64,000 bases of DNA from Rhodococcus koreensis (GTDB lineage Bacteria > Actinomycetota > Actinomycetes > Mycobacteriales > Mycobacteriaceae). The number at the start of each line of letters is the position of its first letter. The stretch's first letter is position 1. The notes below the pieces were generated by a model that was given only the letters and a program-made list of their open reading frames with translations, ran no database searches and was not told where the DNA came from. Both the position numbers and the translations under genes were made by a program. The stretch covers positions 3,038,001 through 3,102,000 of the forward strand of contig NZ_FNSV01000005.1 in assembly GCF_900105905.1 (NCBI RefSeq), read 5' to 3'. Of this stretch, positions 25,448-34,281 are shown piece after piece.

Positions 25448-26665
25448 TCAGCCGAGGCGGCCGATCACGTCCAGCACGTCGCGCAGCGCGGACAGCGAAT
25501 GCGCGGGGAGGAAGGCGTCGCAGAACGGCAGCGCGGCTGCCATCGAACCGGCGAGCGGCCGGAAGCCGGGGTCACCGGCGCGGGGGTTGAGCCACACCAG
25601 GCGATGGGCGCGACGACGCACCCGGGTGAGGGCGTGTGCCAGACGCTCCGGGTCGTCGCTGTCCCAGCCGTCGGACGCGATGACGACGAGTGCGCCGCGC
25701 AGCGCGTTGCCGTGCGGGGACGCGAGCAGTTCACTCACGCTGCCCGCGATGTGGGTGCCCCCGAATCTGTCGACCACCTTCTCGTTCGCCCTGCGGACCG
25801 CGGTCTCGGCGCTGCGGTGGGCGAGCACGGGGGTCAGCCTCGTCAGCGACGTGGAGAACGCGAACACCTCCGGCCTGCCCGCGGTCTGCCGTTGCACCGC
25901 CGCCCGCATCAGATGGAGGTAGATCGCGGCGTACGGCTGCATCGACCGGCTCACGTCGCACAGCATGACGATGCGGCGCGGACGGTTCCGGGCGCGGCTC
26001 CGCGCGAGCACCACCGGCTCCCAGCCCGTCGCCCTCGACCGGTTCATGGTGGCCCGCAGGTCGATACGCCTGCCGCGGCGATGCACTTCGCGACGCCGGG
26101 TGCGGCGGGACGGCCACGCCGCGGTGGCCTGTTCCAGCCAGGCTCCGAGGAGCCGGAGGTCGCGGGCGTCGAATCGGGCGAAGGGTTCGTCGGCGCGGGC
26201 CACGAGCCTGCTGGGCAGGGTATCCGGCACCGCGGTGAGCGCGTCGTGAAGGCCGTCCTCGGCGTTGTCGACGCCGCCGGTCATCAGCGGTCGGGTCATC
26301 CACGGCACGCCCTCGACGTCCTGCGCGTCGCCGGGCCGGTCGCGGCCGTCGCGGACGGCGGCGAGGGCCGACTCCTGCCCGGCGGCGGTGCGCCGCGCAT
26401 GCGGGTCCACCGACAGCAGCGCGTCCTCGAAGACCGCGGCGAACACCGCGTCGAACGACGCGAGGTCGTCGACGCGGTTGACGAGCGTCAGACGCGCCGA
26501 CCAGTACAGCCGCGAACGCGAACCCGGAGGCGACAGGTGCAGCGCCTGCACGAACACCGCGGGGCCGCTCGCCGAGACGACGACTCCGCGGCCCCGCAAC
26601 CGGGCGACGAGTGCCACGGCGAACGCGGCGAGATCGACACCCCGCAGGATGCCCGACGCGGTCAT
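25448..26665 (-). CDS. coxE: CoxE-like von Willebrand factor A domain protein
   Basis: 405 residues. The C-terminal half is a VWA domain with the metal-ion-dependent adhesion site IVMLCDVSRSM (DxSxS), a Thr in RFGGTHIAGSV and IASDGWDSDD. In the Oligotropha CO dehydrogenase cluster, CoxE acts with the AAA protein CoxD to assemble the Cu-S-Mo active site. It is the last gene of the operon, and its ATG overlaps the stop of coxG (ATGA). Confidence 0.85.
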   Translation of the reverse strand: MTASGILRGVDLAAFAVALVARLRGRGVVVSASGPAVFVQALHLSPPGSRSRLYWSARLTLVNRVDDLASFDAVFAAVFEDALLSVDPHARRTAAGQESALAAVRDGRDRPGDAQDVEGVPWMTRPLMTGGVDNAEDGLHDALTAVPDTLPSRLVARADEPFARFDARDLRLLGAWLEQATAAWPSRRTRRREVHRRGRRIDLRATMNRSRATGWEPVVLARSRARNRPRRIVMLCDVSRSMQPYAAIYLHLMRAAVQRQTAGRPEVFAFSTSLTRLTPVLAHRSAETAVRRANEKVVDRFGGTHIAGSVSELLASPHGNALRGALVVIASDGWDSDDPERLAHALTRVRRRAHRLVWLNPRAGDPGFRPLAGSMAAALPFCDAFLPAHSLSALRDVLDVIGRLG

Positions 26666-27324
26666 CGCCTGCGGCGGCCCACCACGAGGACGACCACGAT
26701 TCCCGCGAGGACGGCAGCGAGGATCGGGGCGTACCGCTTCCACGCACCCGCACCGGACAGCGCCAGCAGGTCCAGCGGCGCCGGTTCGGCGGCGGGCCGT
26801 GCCACGGACAGCGTCGTGGTGCCGGCGGCGTCGGTGGCGGTACCCACTGATTCGGGTTCGGCCGCGGGCTGGTCGGCAGGCCCTCCGGAGAGTTTCGCTT
26901 CCAGCGATTCCGCGAACTGCCCCATGAGTTTCTCCGACACCTGCTGGATCATTCCGCTGCCGAACTGCGCCAGTTTGCCGACGATCTTCATGTCGGTGTC
27001 CACGGTGACGCGGGTGCCGTCGCCCGCCTCGTGCAACTGGGCGGTGATCGTCGCCGACGCGTTGCCGGAACCACGCGAGTCCCGGCCGCGGGCGTCGATC
27101 ACGGCGCGGTGCTCCTGCGCGTCGCGTTCGACGAACGTGGCCTTGCCCTTGAACTCACTCGTCACCGGGCCGACCTTGACCTTCACCTTCCCCAGGTAGT
27201 CGTCGCCCTCCCGCCCGGTCATCTGCGCGCCGGGCAGCAGGGGGGCAACCTCCTCGAGGTCGCTGAGCACCTCCCACGCCTGCTCGATCGGGGCGCTGAC
27301 GGTGAACTCGTTGGCGATCTTCAT
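26662..27324 (-). CDS. coxG: CoxG-like SRPBCC protein with C-terminal membrane anchor
   Basis: 220 residues. The first 150 residues form a CoxG/SRPBCC fold (MKIANEFTVSAPIEQAWEVL, VAPLLPGAQMTG, KVKVGPVTSEFKGKATFVER). A low-complexity linker follows, then one membrane helix at the very end (YAPILAAVLAGIVVVLVVG) with an RRRR tail inside. CoxG is thought to recruit CO dehydrogenase to the membrane and bind quinone. It lies between coxD and coxE. Confidence 0.9.
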   Translation of the reverse strand: MKIANEFTVSAPIEQAWEVLSDLEEVAPLLPGAQMTGREGDDYLGKVKVKVGPVTSEFKGKATFVERDAQEHRAVIDARGRDSRGSGNASATITAQLHEAGDGTRVTVDTDMKIVGKLAQFGSGMIQQVSEKLMGQFAESLEAKLSGGPADQPAAEPESVGTATDAAGTTTLSVARPAAEPAPLDLLALSGAGAWKRYAPILAAVLAGIVVVLVVGRRRR

Positions 27325-27336
27325 GGCGAAACCCTC

Positions 27337-28224
27337 TCATCCGGTGGCCAGGCCGCGCGCGTAGTCGACGAATGCGTCCTGAACCATTGTGCGATCGTCC
27401 GGGGTCTTCGCGAGCGCACTCAGGCTCGAGATCGCGTCTTCGCGCACCAGATCGGCCACACCCAGCGCCGCGAGCGCGGACACCCAGTCGATCGTCTCCG
27501 CGATTCCGGGGGGCTTGTCGAGATCGAGGTCGCGGGCACGGCCGACGAATCGGGTGGCGTGCTCGATGAGGAGTTCGGACGCCACGGACACCGTGCGGCG
27601 CACGATCGCGGCCGCCCGCGCCGGCTCCGGATAGTCGATCCAGTGGTACAGGCACCGCCTGCGCAGCGCGTCGTGGAGGTCGCGGCTGCGGTTGGACGTC
27701 AGCACGACGACGGGATGATGTTCGGCCGTGAACGTTCCCAGTTCCGGAACGGTCACCGACGCCTCCCCCAGGAATTCGAGGAGCAGGGCCTCGAACTCGT
27801 CGTCGGCCCGGTCGATCTCGTCGATCAGCAGCACGGGCGGGGTCGGTCCCCGATATCTCACACAGTGCAGGATCGGACGTTCCAGCAGGAACTCCTCGGT
27901 GAACAGGTCGTCCTCGGTCAGGCCGTCGCCCCGCGATTCGGCCAGCCGGATGGTGAGCAGCTGCCGCTGATAGTTCCAGTCGTAGAGCGCCTCGTTCGCG
28001 GTGAGGCCTTCGTAGCACTGCAACCGGATCAGGGGCGCACCGAGAACGGTCGCCAGAGCCTTCGCCGCGGTGGTCTTGCCGACTCCGGGTTCGCCTTCGA
28101 GCAGCAGCGGACGGCGCAGGACCGCCCCGAGGTACAGCGCCGACGCGGTTCCGAGGTCCAGGAGATAGTCCTCGGCGTCGAACCGCCGGACCACGTCCGC
28201 CACATCCTCGAACCCCTCCGTCAT
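27337..28224 (-). CDS. coxD: CoxD-like MoxR-type AAA+ ATPase
   Basis: 295 residues. Walker A is EGEPGVGKTTAAKALA, Walker B is PVLLIDEIDRADDEFE, and sensor 1 is VVVLTSNRSRDLHDALRRR, whose pattern is typical of MoxR AAA proteins. In Oligotropha, CoxD is a chaperone-like ATPase needed to mature the [CuSMoO2] cluster of CoxL. Its ATG overlaps the stop of the XdhC-YHS gene. Confidence 0.9.
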   Translation of the reverse strand: MTEGFEDVADVVRRFDAEDYLLDLGTASALYLGAVLRRPLLLEGEPGVGKTTAAKALATVLGAPLIRLQCYEGLTANEALYDWNYQRQLLTIRLAESRGDGLTEDDLFTEEFLLERPILHCVRYRGPTPPVLLIDEIDRADDEFEALLLEFLGEASVTVPELGTFTAEHHPVVVLTSNRSRDLHDALRRRCLYHWIDYPEPARAAAIVRRTVSVASELLIEHATRFVGRARDLDLDKPPGIAETIDWVSALAALGVADLVREDAISSLSALAKTPDDRTMVQDAFVDYARGLATG

Positions 28225-29114
28225 ACCGCTCCCGTCTCCTGCGCGAACGACGCCCGGCACCCCGGCCCGCAGAACCAGAAGTCGTGGCCGTCGCGCCGAA
28301 GATGGACGGTGTCCGGTCCCAACACGACGCGCATCCCGCACACCGGATCGACCGCTTCCGCCACCGCCGCCCGCGAGGCCGAACCGTCCTCCGGCGCCCG
28401 CAGTCCCGCTCTCCGCAGCTGCTGCACCAACTCGGCCGCGATCGACACGGCGATCTCCGCCGACGTCCGCGCCCCGATGTCGAGGCCGACCGGGGTGTGC
28501 ACCCGCGCCCGCTCGGACTCGGTGAGGCCCAGGGTATCGAGGATGGCTCCCCCGCGGGTCCGGCTGGCGACGAGCCCGACGTACCCGACGCCGGCGTCGA
28601 GCGCCGCACGGATGACCTCGGCTTCGGGCCCACCGTGACCGGCGAGCACCACGGCCGTCGTGCCGGAGAACTGCTCGATCCCGGCGTCGTCGTGCTCGAC
28701 GGTGAATCCCAGCAGCTCCGCTATACCCGCCAGACACTGCGCGATCGGCGTGGTGCCGAAGATCCGCACCAACGGCGGTGGCAGTTGCGGCTCCAGGAAG
28801 ATCTCCATGGCGCCGCCGGACAGGCACGGATTCACCACGACGGACGCGCCCGGCATCTCGGGGAACTGCACGGCCCCGTCGGGGAGGACCCGCAACAGCA
28901 CGCTCTCGTTGGTCGCCAGCGCGCCCAGGGCGGCCGTGCGCACCGAATTCTGCGCGCACTGCCCGCCGACGAAACCCTCGATCGTCCCGTCCTGCAGGAG
29001 GATCGCCTCGTCCCCGGTGTGACTCGACGTCGGCGGTTGTGCCCGCACCACCGTCGCGTGGACGAACGGCCTGCGGTCGCGCACCAGTTGCGCCGCACGC
29101 TCTTTCAGATCCAT
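28221..29114 (-). CDS. XdhC/CoxF-family maturation protein fused to a YHS-like domain
   Basis: 297 residues. The XdhC N-terminal domain (FVHATVVRAQPPTSSHTGDE, GTIEGFVGGQCAQNSVR) is followed by the Rossmann-like C-terminal domain (GFTVEHDDAG, VGLVASRTRGG, VHTPVGLDIGARTSAEIAVSI). The last 45 residues hold a YHS-type cysteine cluster: DPVCGMRV and FWFCGPGCRASF. XdhC proteins bind and sulfurate the Mo cofactor; YHS domains are metal-linked. ATG 29114 is preceded by GAGGAGG. Placed right after coxL, it is probably the CoxF equivalent. Confidence 0.85.
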   Translation of the reverse strand: MDLKERAAQLVRDRRPFVHATVVRAQPPTSSHTGDEAILLQDGTIEGFVGGQCAQNSVRTAALGALATNESVLLRVLPDGAVQFPEMPGASVVVNPCLSGGAMEIFLEPQLPPPLVRIFGTTPIAQCLAGIAELLGFTVEHDDAGIEQFSGTTAVVLAGHGGPEAEVIRAALDAGVGYVGLVASRTRGGAILDTLGLTESERARVHTPVGLDIGARTSAEIAVSIAAELVQQLRRAGLRAPEDGSASRAAVAEAVDPVCGMRVVLGPDTVHLRRDGHDFWFCGPGCRASFAQETGAV

Positions 29115-29143
29115 CGAGCCTCCTCGCAGCCGACGGGCGACAC

Positions 29144-31543
29144 TCAGATCGGGGGTGTCGCGCGGCCCTGCATGGCCTCCCACACCCGGGACGGGGTGAG
29201 CGGCATGTCGGCGTGCCGGACACCGAACGGGGCGAGCGCATCCACGACCGCATTCACCACGGCCGCCGGCGATCCGACCGTCGCGGACTCGCCGATACCC
29301 TTCGCGCCGATCGGGTGATGCGGCGACGGGGTGACCGTGAAGCCGGTCTCGAGCTTGGGGACCTCGAGCGCGGTGGGGATCAGATAGTCCATCAGTGATC
29401 CGGCGAGGCAGTTACCGTCCTCGTCGAACTCGATGATCTCCATGAGCGCCATACCGATGCCGTCGACGATGCCGCCGTGGACCTGCCCCTCGATGATCAT
29501 CGGATTGATGCGCGTGCCGCAGTCGTCGACGGCGAGGAACCGCCGCACCTTCACCACCGCGGTGCCGGGATCGACGTCGACGACGCAGAAGTACGCGCCG
29601 TACGGGTACGTCAGATTCTCGGGGTTGTAACAGATCTGCGCGTCGAGTCCGCCCTCGATGCCCTCCGGCAGGTCGCCGGCGCCGTGTGCCCGCATCGCGA
29701 TGTCCTGGATGGTCACCTTCGCCGACGGGTCACCCTTCACATGGAATTCGCCCTTCTCCCATTCCAGATCCGCGACCGAGGCCTCGAGCATTCCCGAGGC
29801 GATGATCTTCGCCTTGTCCCGCACCTTCCGGGCCACCAGCGCCGCGGCTGCTCCCGACACCGGTGTCGACCGGCTGCCGTACGTGCCGAGCCCGAACGGC
29901 GTGTTGTCGGTGTCGCCGTGCACGACGTCGATGTCGTCCGGTGGGATCCCCAGTTCCTCCGCCACGATCTGCGCGAACGTCGTCTCGTGCCCCTGCCCCT
30001 GGGTCTGCACCGACAACCGGAGGACGGCCTTGCCCGTCGGGTGCACGCGCAGTTCGCAGCCGTCGGCCATGCCCAGGCCGAGGATGTCCATGTCCTTCCG
30101 GGGCCCGGCACCGACAGCCTCGGTGAAGAACGCCATGCCGATTCCCATCAGCTCCCCGCGTTCGCGGCGTTCCTTCTGCTCCTCGCGCAGGTGGTCGTAG
30201 CCGATCATGTCCATGGCCTTGCGCATGGTGGTCTCGTAGTCACCCGAGTCGTACACCCACCCGGTCTTGCTGGTGTACGGGAACTGTTCCGGCCTCAGCA
30301 GATTCTTCAGCCGCAGTTCCGCCGGATCCATCTTCAGATCAAACGCCAGGCAGTCGACGAGCCGCTCGACCAGATACACGGCCTCGGTGATACGGAACGA
30401 GCACGCGTACGCCACCCCGCCGGGCGCCTTGTTCGTATAGACCGCCGTCATCGCGCAGTGCGCGGCCTCGATGTCGTAGCTGCCGGTGAAGACGCCGAAG
30501 AAACCGGCCGGGTATTTGATGGGCGCCGCAGTGCCGTTGAACGCCCCGTGATCGGCCAGCACCTTCGTGCGGATCGCGAGCATCTTGCCCTCCGCAGTGG
30601 CCGCGATCTCGCCGACCATGATGTAGTCGCGGGCGAAGCCCGTGCTCATCAGGTTCTCGCTCCGATCCTCCATCCACTTCACCGGTTTACCCGTCACGAG
30701 CGACGCCACGATGGCACACACGTATCCCGGGTAGATCGGGACCTTGTTGCCGAATCCCCCGCCGATGTCCGGGGACACCACCCGGATCTTGTGCTCCGGG
30801 ATCCCCGAGACCAGGGCGTAGACCGTCCGGTGCGCGTGCGGTGCCTGGGACGTGGAGTACAGGGTGAGCTTGCCGGACACCCGGTCGACGTCGGCGATCG
30901 CACCGCACGTCTCCATCGGCGCCGGATGCACCCTGGGGTAGACAATCTCCTGCTTCACCACCACGTCGGCCTTCGCGAACACGGCCTCGGTCGCGGCGGC
31001 ATCGCCTGTCTCCCAGTCGAAACAGTGATTGTCCGTCTTGCCGTCGAGGTCGTCGCGGATCACCGGCGCATCGGGCGAGAGCGCGGCGCGCGCGTCGACG
31101 ACGGGATCGAGCATGTCGTATTCGACGTCGATCAGTTCCAGCGCGTCACGGGCCGAATAGCGGTCCTCGGCGATGACGAACGCGACCTCCTGGCCCTGGA
31201 AGCGCACCTTGTCGGTGGCCAGCACGGCCTGCACGTCGTTGGACAGCGTCGGCATCCACGCGAGGTTCTTCGCGGCGAGGTCGGCCCCCGTCACCACCGC
31301 CGTCACCTTCGGATGTTCCTGCGCCGCAGTGGTATCGATGCTCACGATCCGCGCGTGCGCGACCGGCGACCGCAGGATCGCCAGGTGCAGCATGCCGGGG
31401 AGGGTGATGTCGTCGACGTAATTTCCGAGCCCCCGGATGAAGCGGGGGTCCTCCTTGCGGAGCATGCGACCGTGGCCGCACGGTTTCTTGTCGTTGTCCA
31501 CGACGGCGTCGCCCGAGGGCGGACGCGATTCGACGGTGGTCAT
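29144..31543 (-). CDS. coxL: Aerobic carbon monoxide dehydrogenase large (Mo/Cu) subunit, form I
   Basis: 799 residues, the size of CoxL. The active-site loop is AYACSFR at residues 378-384, which matches the form I word AYxCSFR whose cysteine (381) binds copper; form II proteins have AYRGAGR instead. Mo-cofactor segments include GGGFGNKVPIYPGYVCAIVA, QGQGHETTFAQIVAEELG, and the terminal GAKGIGESATVG with its glutamate. It oxidises CO to CO2 and passes electrons through CoxS and CoxM. Its start overlaps the coxS stop (ATGA). Confidence 0.96.
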   Translation of the reverse strand: MTTVESRPPSGDAVVDNDKKPCGHGRMLRKEDPRFIRGLGNYVDDITLPGMLHLAILRSPVAHARIVSIDTTAAQEHPKVTAVVTGADLAAKNLAWMPTLSNDVQAVLATDKVRFQGQEVAFVIAEDRYSARDALELIDVEYDMLDPVVDARAALSPDAPVIRDDLDGKTDNHCFDWETGDAAATEAVFAKADVVVKQEIVYPRVHPAPMETCGAIADVDRVSGKLTLYSTSQAPHAHRTVYALVSGIPEHKIRVVSPDIGGGFGNKVPIYPGYVCAIVASLVTGKPVKWMEDRSENLMSTGFARDYIMVGEIAATAEGKMLAIRTKVLADHGAFNGTAAPIKYPAGFFGVFTGSYDIEAAHCAMTAVYTNKAPGGVAYACSFRITEAVYLVERLVDCLAFDLKMDPAELRLKNLLRPEQFPYTSKTGWVYDSGDYETTMRKAMDMIGYDHLREEQKERRERGELMGIGMAFFTEAVGAGPRKDMDILGLGMADGCELRVHPTGKAVLRLSVQTQGQGHETTFAQIVAEELGIPPDDIDVVHGDTDNTPFGLGTYGSRSTPVSGAAAALVARKVRDKAKIIASGMLEASVADLEWEKGEFHVKGDPSAKVTIQDIAMRAHGAGDLPEGIEGGLDAQICYNPENLTYPYGAYFCVVDVDPGTAVVKVRRFLAVDDCGTRINPMIIEGQVHGGIVDGIGMALMEIIEFDEDGNCLAGSLMDYLIPTALEVPKLETGFTVTPSPHHPIGAKGIGESATVGSPAAVVNAVVDALAPFGVRHADMPLTPSRVWEAMQGRATPPI

Positions 31544-32118
31544 GACGCACTTCCCACGTGCTCTTCGACTGTCTTCGGCGTGCCCTCGGCGCCGCGCGTC
31601 GTGTCCTCCTGGACGTCCGCGTCGAAGTCGCCGGCCGGTTCGGGCTCGGCGGCCTCACCGGCCCGGTGGTCCGCCGCCCACTGGATCGAGCGCACGATCG
31701 TGGTGTACCCGGTGCAGCGGCAGATCTGCCCGGAAATCGCTTCCCGGATGGTGGCCTCGTCCGGGCTCTCCTCGCGGTCGAGCAAGGCCCGCGCCGTCAT
31801 CATCATGCCGGGCGTGCAGAACCCGCACTGCAGTCCGTGACACTGCATGAAGCCCTGCTGGACGGGATCGAGTTCGCCGTCGTGCTCGAGGCCCTCGACC
31901 GTGCGGACGTCGTGCCCGCCGGCCATCGCGGCGAGCATCGTGCACGACTTCACCGGCTCGCCGTCGACGGTGACGACGCACGTGCCGCAGTTGCTGGTGT
32001 CGCAGCCCCAGTGGGTCCCGGTCAGGCCCAGTTGGTCGCGGAGGAAGTGGACGAGCAGCATGCGCGGTTCCACCTCGGCGGTCACTGCTTCACCGTTGAC
32101 GGTCATGTTCACCTGCAT
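31540..32118 (-). CDS. coxS: Carbon monoxide dehydrogenase small iron-sulfur subunit
   Basis: 192 residues. The first [2Fe-2S] site is in CDTSNCGTCVVTVDGEPVKSC and the second in CGFCTPGMMM with CRCTGY. It carries electrons between the Mo site of CoxL and the FAD of CoxM. The C-terminus extends about 35 acidic residues beyond the usual end (after IQWAADH), an unstructured tail of unknown purpose. Start ATG 32118 follows AGAGG inside the coxM stop region. Confidence 0.95.
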   Translation of the reverse strand: MQVNMTVNGEAVTAEVEPRMLLVHFLRDQLGLTGTHWGCDTSNCGTCVVTVDGEPVKSCTMLAAMAGGHDVRTVEGLEHDGELDPVQQGFMQCHGLQCGFCTPGMMMTARALLDREESPDEATIREAISGQICRCTGYTTIVRSIQWAADHRAGEAAEPEPAGDFDADVQEDTTRGAEGTPKTVEEHVGSAS

Positions 32119-32120
32119 GG

Positions 32121-33026
32121 CTATGCCTCTTCTCCGGTCGGCTCGTGCTCCACGTCGCTGCGGAGCACCCGGTCGACCGCTGTACGGAGTGTGCGGATCG
32201 TGAGTTCGGATGCGAGATGACGTTTGTAGTCGACGGTGCCGCGGGCGTCGCCGACCGGCGAGCAGACCTGCGCGGCCATCCGCCCGGCCTGGGCGAACGC
32301 CTCCTCGGACGGGGGGCGTCCGGTCAGGTAGTCGGCGATGTCCGCGAGCCCGGAGGGGTCGGGGTCGACCGCGGTCAGGCCGACGGCGGCCCGCGCGATC
32401 TCGCCGCCCTCCACGGTGACGGCCGCTCCTGCCGCGGTGACCGCCCAATCGCCGGTTCGCCGTTCGACCTTGGCGTAGGCGCTGGAGCTGTGGCCGTGGA
32501 CGGGTATCACGATCTCGATGAGCATCTCGTTGTGCGCGAGCGCCGTCTCGTACGGTCCGACCATGAACTCGGACATGGGGATCTCGCGGCGTCCGCCGGG
32601 TCCCTGCACCACGCACGTGGCGCCGAGGACACCGCAGACCGTCGTGAGGTCCTCGGCCGGGTCCGCCTGGCACAGCGATCCGCCGATGGTTCCGCGGTTG
32701 CGGACCACCGGGTCTGCGATCACCTTCTCCGCGTCGCGGAAGAGGGGAAACGCCGCCGCGAGTTCGTCCGATTCGAGAAGCCGGCGATGCCGGGTCATCG
32801 AACCGATCCGCAGCCTCGACCGCTCGGTCGTGATGTATCCGAGTTCGCCCTCGAGGTCGTTGATGTCGATGAGGTGCTCGGGATTGGCGAGACGAAGTTT
32901 CATCATGGGGAGCAGGCTGTGGCCGCCTGCAACGAGGCGGGCTTCGTCGCCCAGCCGGTCGAGCAGGGCGATCGCGTCGTCGACGCCCGTTGCACGCTCG
33001 TATTCGAAGGATCCTGGTACTTGCAT
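32121..33026 (-). CDS. coxM: Carbon monoxide dehydrogenase medium FAD subunit
   Basis: 301 residues. The FAD-binding segments are LVAGGHSLLPMMKLRLA and RNRGTIGGSLCQADPAEDL, followed by the CO-dehydrogenase flavoprotein C-terminal domain (AYAKVERRTGDWAVTAAGAAV). ATG 33026 is preceded by GAGGTAGG. A perfect CRP-type palindrome lies against this start. It is the first of the coxMSL trio, downstream of an XdhC-like gene. Confidence 0.94.
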   Translation of the reverse strand: MQVPGSFEYERATGVDDAIALLDRLGDEARLVAGGHSLLPMMKLRLANPEHLIDINDLEGELGYITTERSRLRIGSMTRHRRLLESDELAAAFPLFRDAEKVIADPVVRNRGTIGGSLCQADPAEDLTTVCGVLGATCVVQGPGGRREIPMSEFMVGPYETALAHNEMLIEIVIPVHGHSSSAYAKVERRTGDWAVTAAGAAVTVEGGEIARAAVGLTAVDPDPSGLADIADYLTGRPPSEEAFAQAGRMAAQVCSPVGDARGTVDYKRHLASELTIRTLRTAVDRVLRSDVEHEPTGEEA

Positions 33027-33042
33027 TGTGACCTACCTCACA
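33027..33042. promoter_or_regulatory. Perfect CRP/GlxR-type operator at the coxM start
   Basis: TGTGA-CCTACC-TCACA is the consensus CRP-family site (TGTGA-N6-TCACA), extended one base on each side to TTGTGA/TCACAA. It covers the coxM ribosome-binding site and touches the start codon. In this position a bound CRP-type protein would block rather than activate initiation from a promoter in the 75-base gap, unless an upstream transcript is regulated. Confidence 0.7.
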
Positions 33043-33101
33043 AATGTGGATCCTTTCAGCCTCCGCAAGAACCGGTGGTCCGTCAACCCCGGTGAACCGC
33101 C

Positions 33102-34244
33102 CTATTCGACGAGGGAATCCACCGGTTCCTCGTGGTGGATGCGGCCGCTCGACTCCGCCAGCGGGCGCCCCGTGCCACCCCACCGGCAGGCGATGATCTC
33201 GGCGGCGATGGACACCGCCGTCTCCTCCGGGGTGCGGGCGCCGATGTCCAGGCCGATGGGGCTCGACAGCCGGTCGAGTTCGGCGTCGGTCAGACCCGCC
33301 TCGCGGAGGCGTTCGCGCCGGTCCAGGTCGGTTCTGCGTGATCCCATGGCACCGATGAACGCGACGTCCGGGAGGCGCAGCGCCGCCTCGAGGAGAGGGA
33401 CGTCGAACTTCGGGTCGTGGGTGAGTACGCAGATCACGGTCCGGCCGTCGATGGCACCGGCCTCGGCCTGGCCGGCCAGGTACCGGTGCGGCCAGTCCAC
33501 CACCACCTCGTCCGCGGTCGGGAACCGCGCGTGCGTCGCGAACACCGGCCGGGCGTCGCAGACCGTCACCCGGTACCCCATGAAGGCGCCCTGCCTCGCC
33601 ACCGCGGCGGCGAAGTCGATGGCCCCGAACACGAGCATGCGCGGCCGCGGCGCATAGCTGGCGACGAACACCTCCATTCCCTCGCCACGACGCTGACCGT
33701 CGGTGCCGTACGTCAGCACCGTGCTGCCGCCGGCCGCGAGGAGACCCCGGGCGTCGTCGGTGACAGCGGAATCGGCGCGGTCCGAACCGAGGGCACCGCT
33801 CACGTCCTCGGGCCGGACGATCAGCCGGCGACCCACCCGGGTGGCATCGGGATGCGCCACGACGGTGGCGACCGCGACCGGCCGGTGGTTCTCGATGTCC
33901 CGGACGATCTCCCCGAGTTCCGGAAAATTGTCCCGCGAGACGGGCTCGACGAAGATGTCGATGATTCCACCGCAGGTGAGACCCACCTCGAACGCGTTCT
34001 CGTCGCTGATCCCGTACCGCTGCAGCACCGGCGTCCCCGTCGCCGCGACCTCGGTCGCGAGTTCGTAGACCGCCCCCTCGACGCATCCGCCCGACACCGA
34101 ACCGGACGCGCTGCCGTCGGGTGCCACGACCATGGACGCCCCCGCCGGCCGCGGTGCGGAGCGGAACGTGCGGACCACCGTTCCGACGCCCGCCGTTCCG
34201 CCCGCCGTCCACACCGCCATCAGGTCTGCCAGCACGTCGCGCAT
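33102..34244 (-). CDS. XdhC/CoxI-family molybdoenzyme maturation protein
   Basis: 380 residues. It opens RDVLADLMAVWTAGGTAGVG, has GSVSGGCVEGAVYELA with the conserved Cys, LTCGGIIDIFVEPV with a second Cys, and a Rossmann-type C-terminal part (FGAIDFAAAVARQGAFMGYR, VTVCDARPVFA, LDIGARTPEETAVSIAAEI). Proteins of this family carry the Mo cofactor and protect or sulfurate it before insertion. It precedes coxM on the same strand and is probably the first gene of the CO dehydrogenase operon. ATG 34244 has GGGAAGGG upstream. Confidence 0.9.
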   Translation of the reverse strand: MRDVLADLMAVWTAGGTAGVGTVVRTFRSAPRPAGASMVVAPDGSASGSVSGGCVEGAVYELATEVAATGTPVLQRYGISDENAFEVGLTCGGIIDIFVEPVSRDNFPELGEIVRDIENHRPVAVATVVAHPDATRVGRRLIVRPEDVSGALGSDRADSAVTDDARGLLAAGGSTVLTYGTDGQRRGEGMEVFVASYAPRPRMLVFGAIDFAAAVARQGAFMGYRVTVCDARPVFATHARFPTADEVVVDWPHRYLAGQAEAGAIDGRTVICVLTHDPKFDVPLLEAALRLPDVAFIGAMGSRRTDLDRRERLREAGLTDAELDRLSSPIGLDIGARTPEETAVSIAAEIIACRWGGTGRPLAESSGRIHHEEPVDSLVE

Positions 34245-34281
34245 CAGCACCCTTCCCGCTCGAGTCCGATTCGCTTCCAGA

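Noticed and set aside
29144..31543. Xanthine dehydrogenase or form II CoxL-like hydroxylase
   Set aside because: The active-site loop is AYACSFR (form I) and the neighbours are CODH assembly genes.
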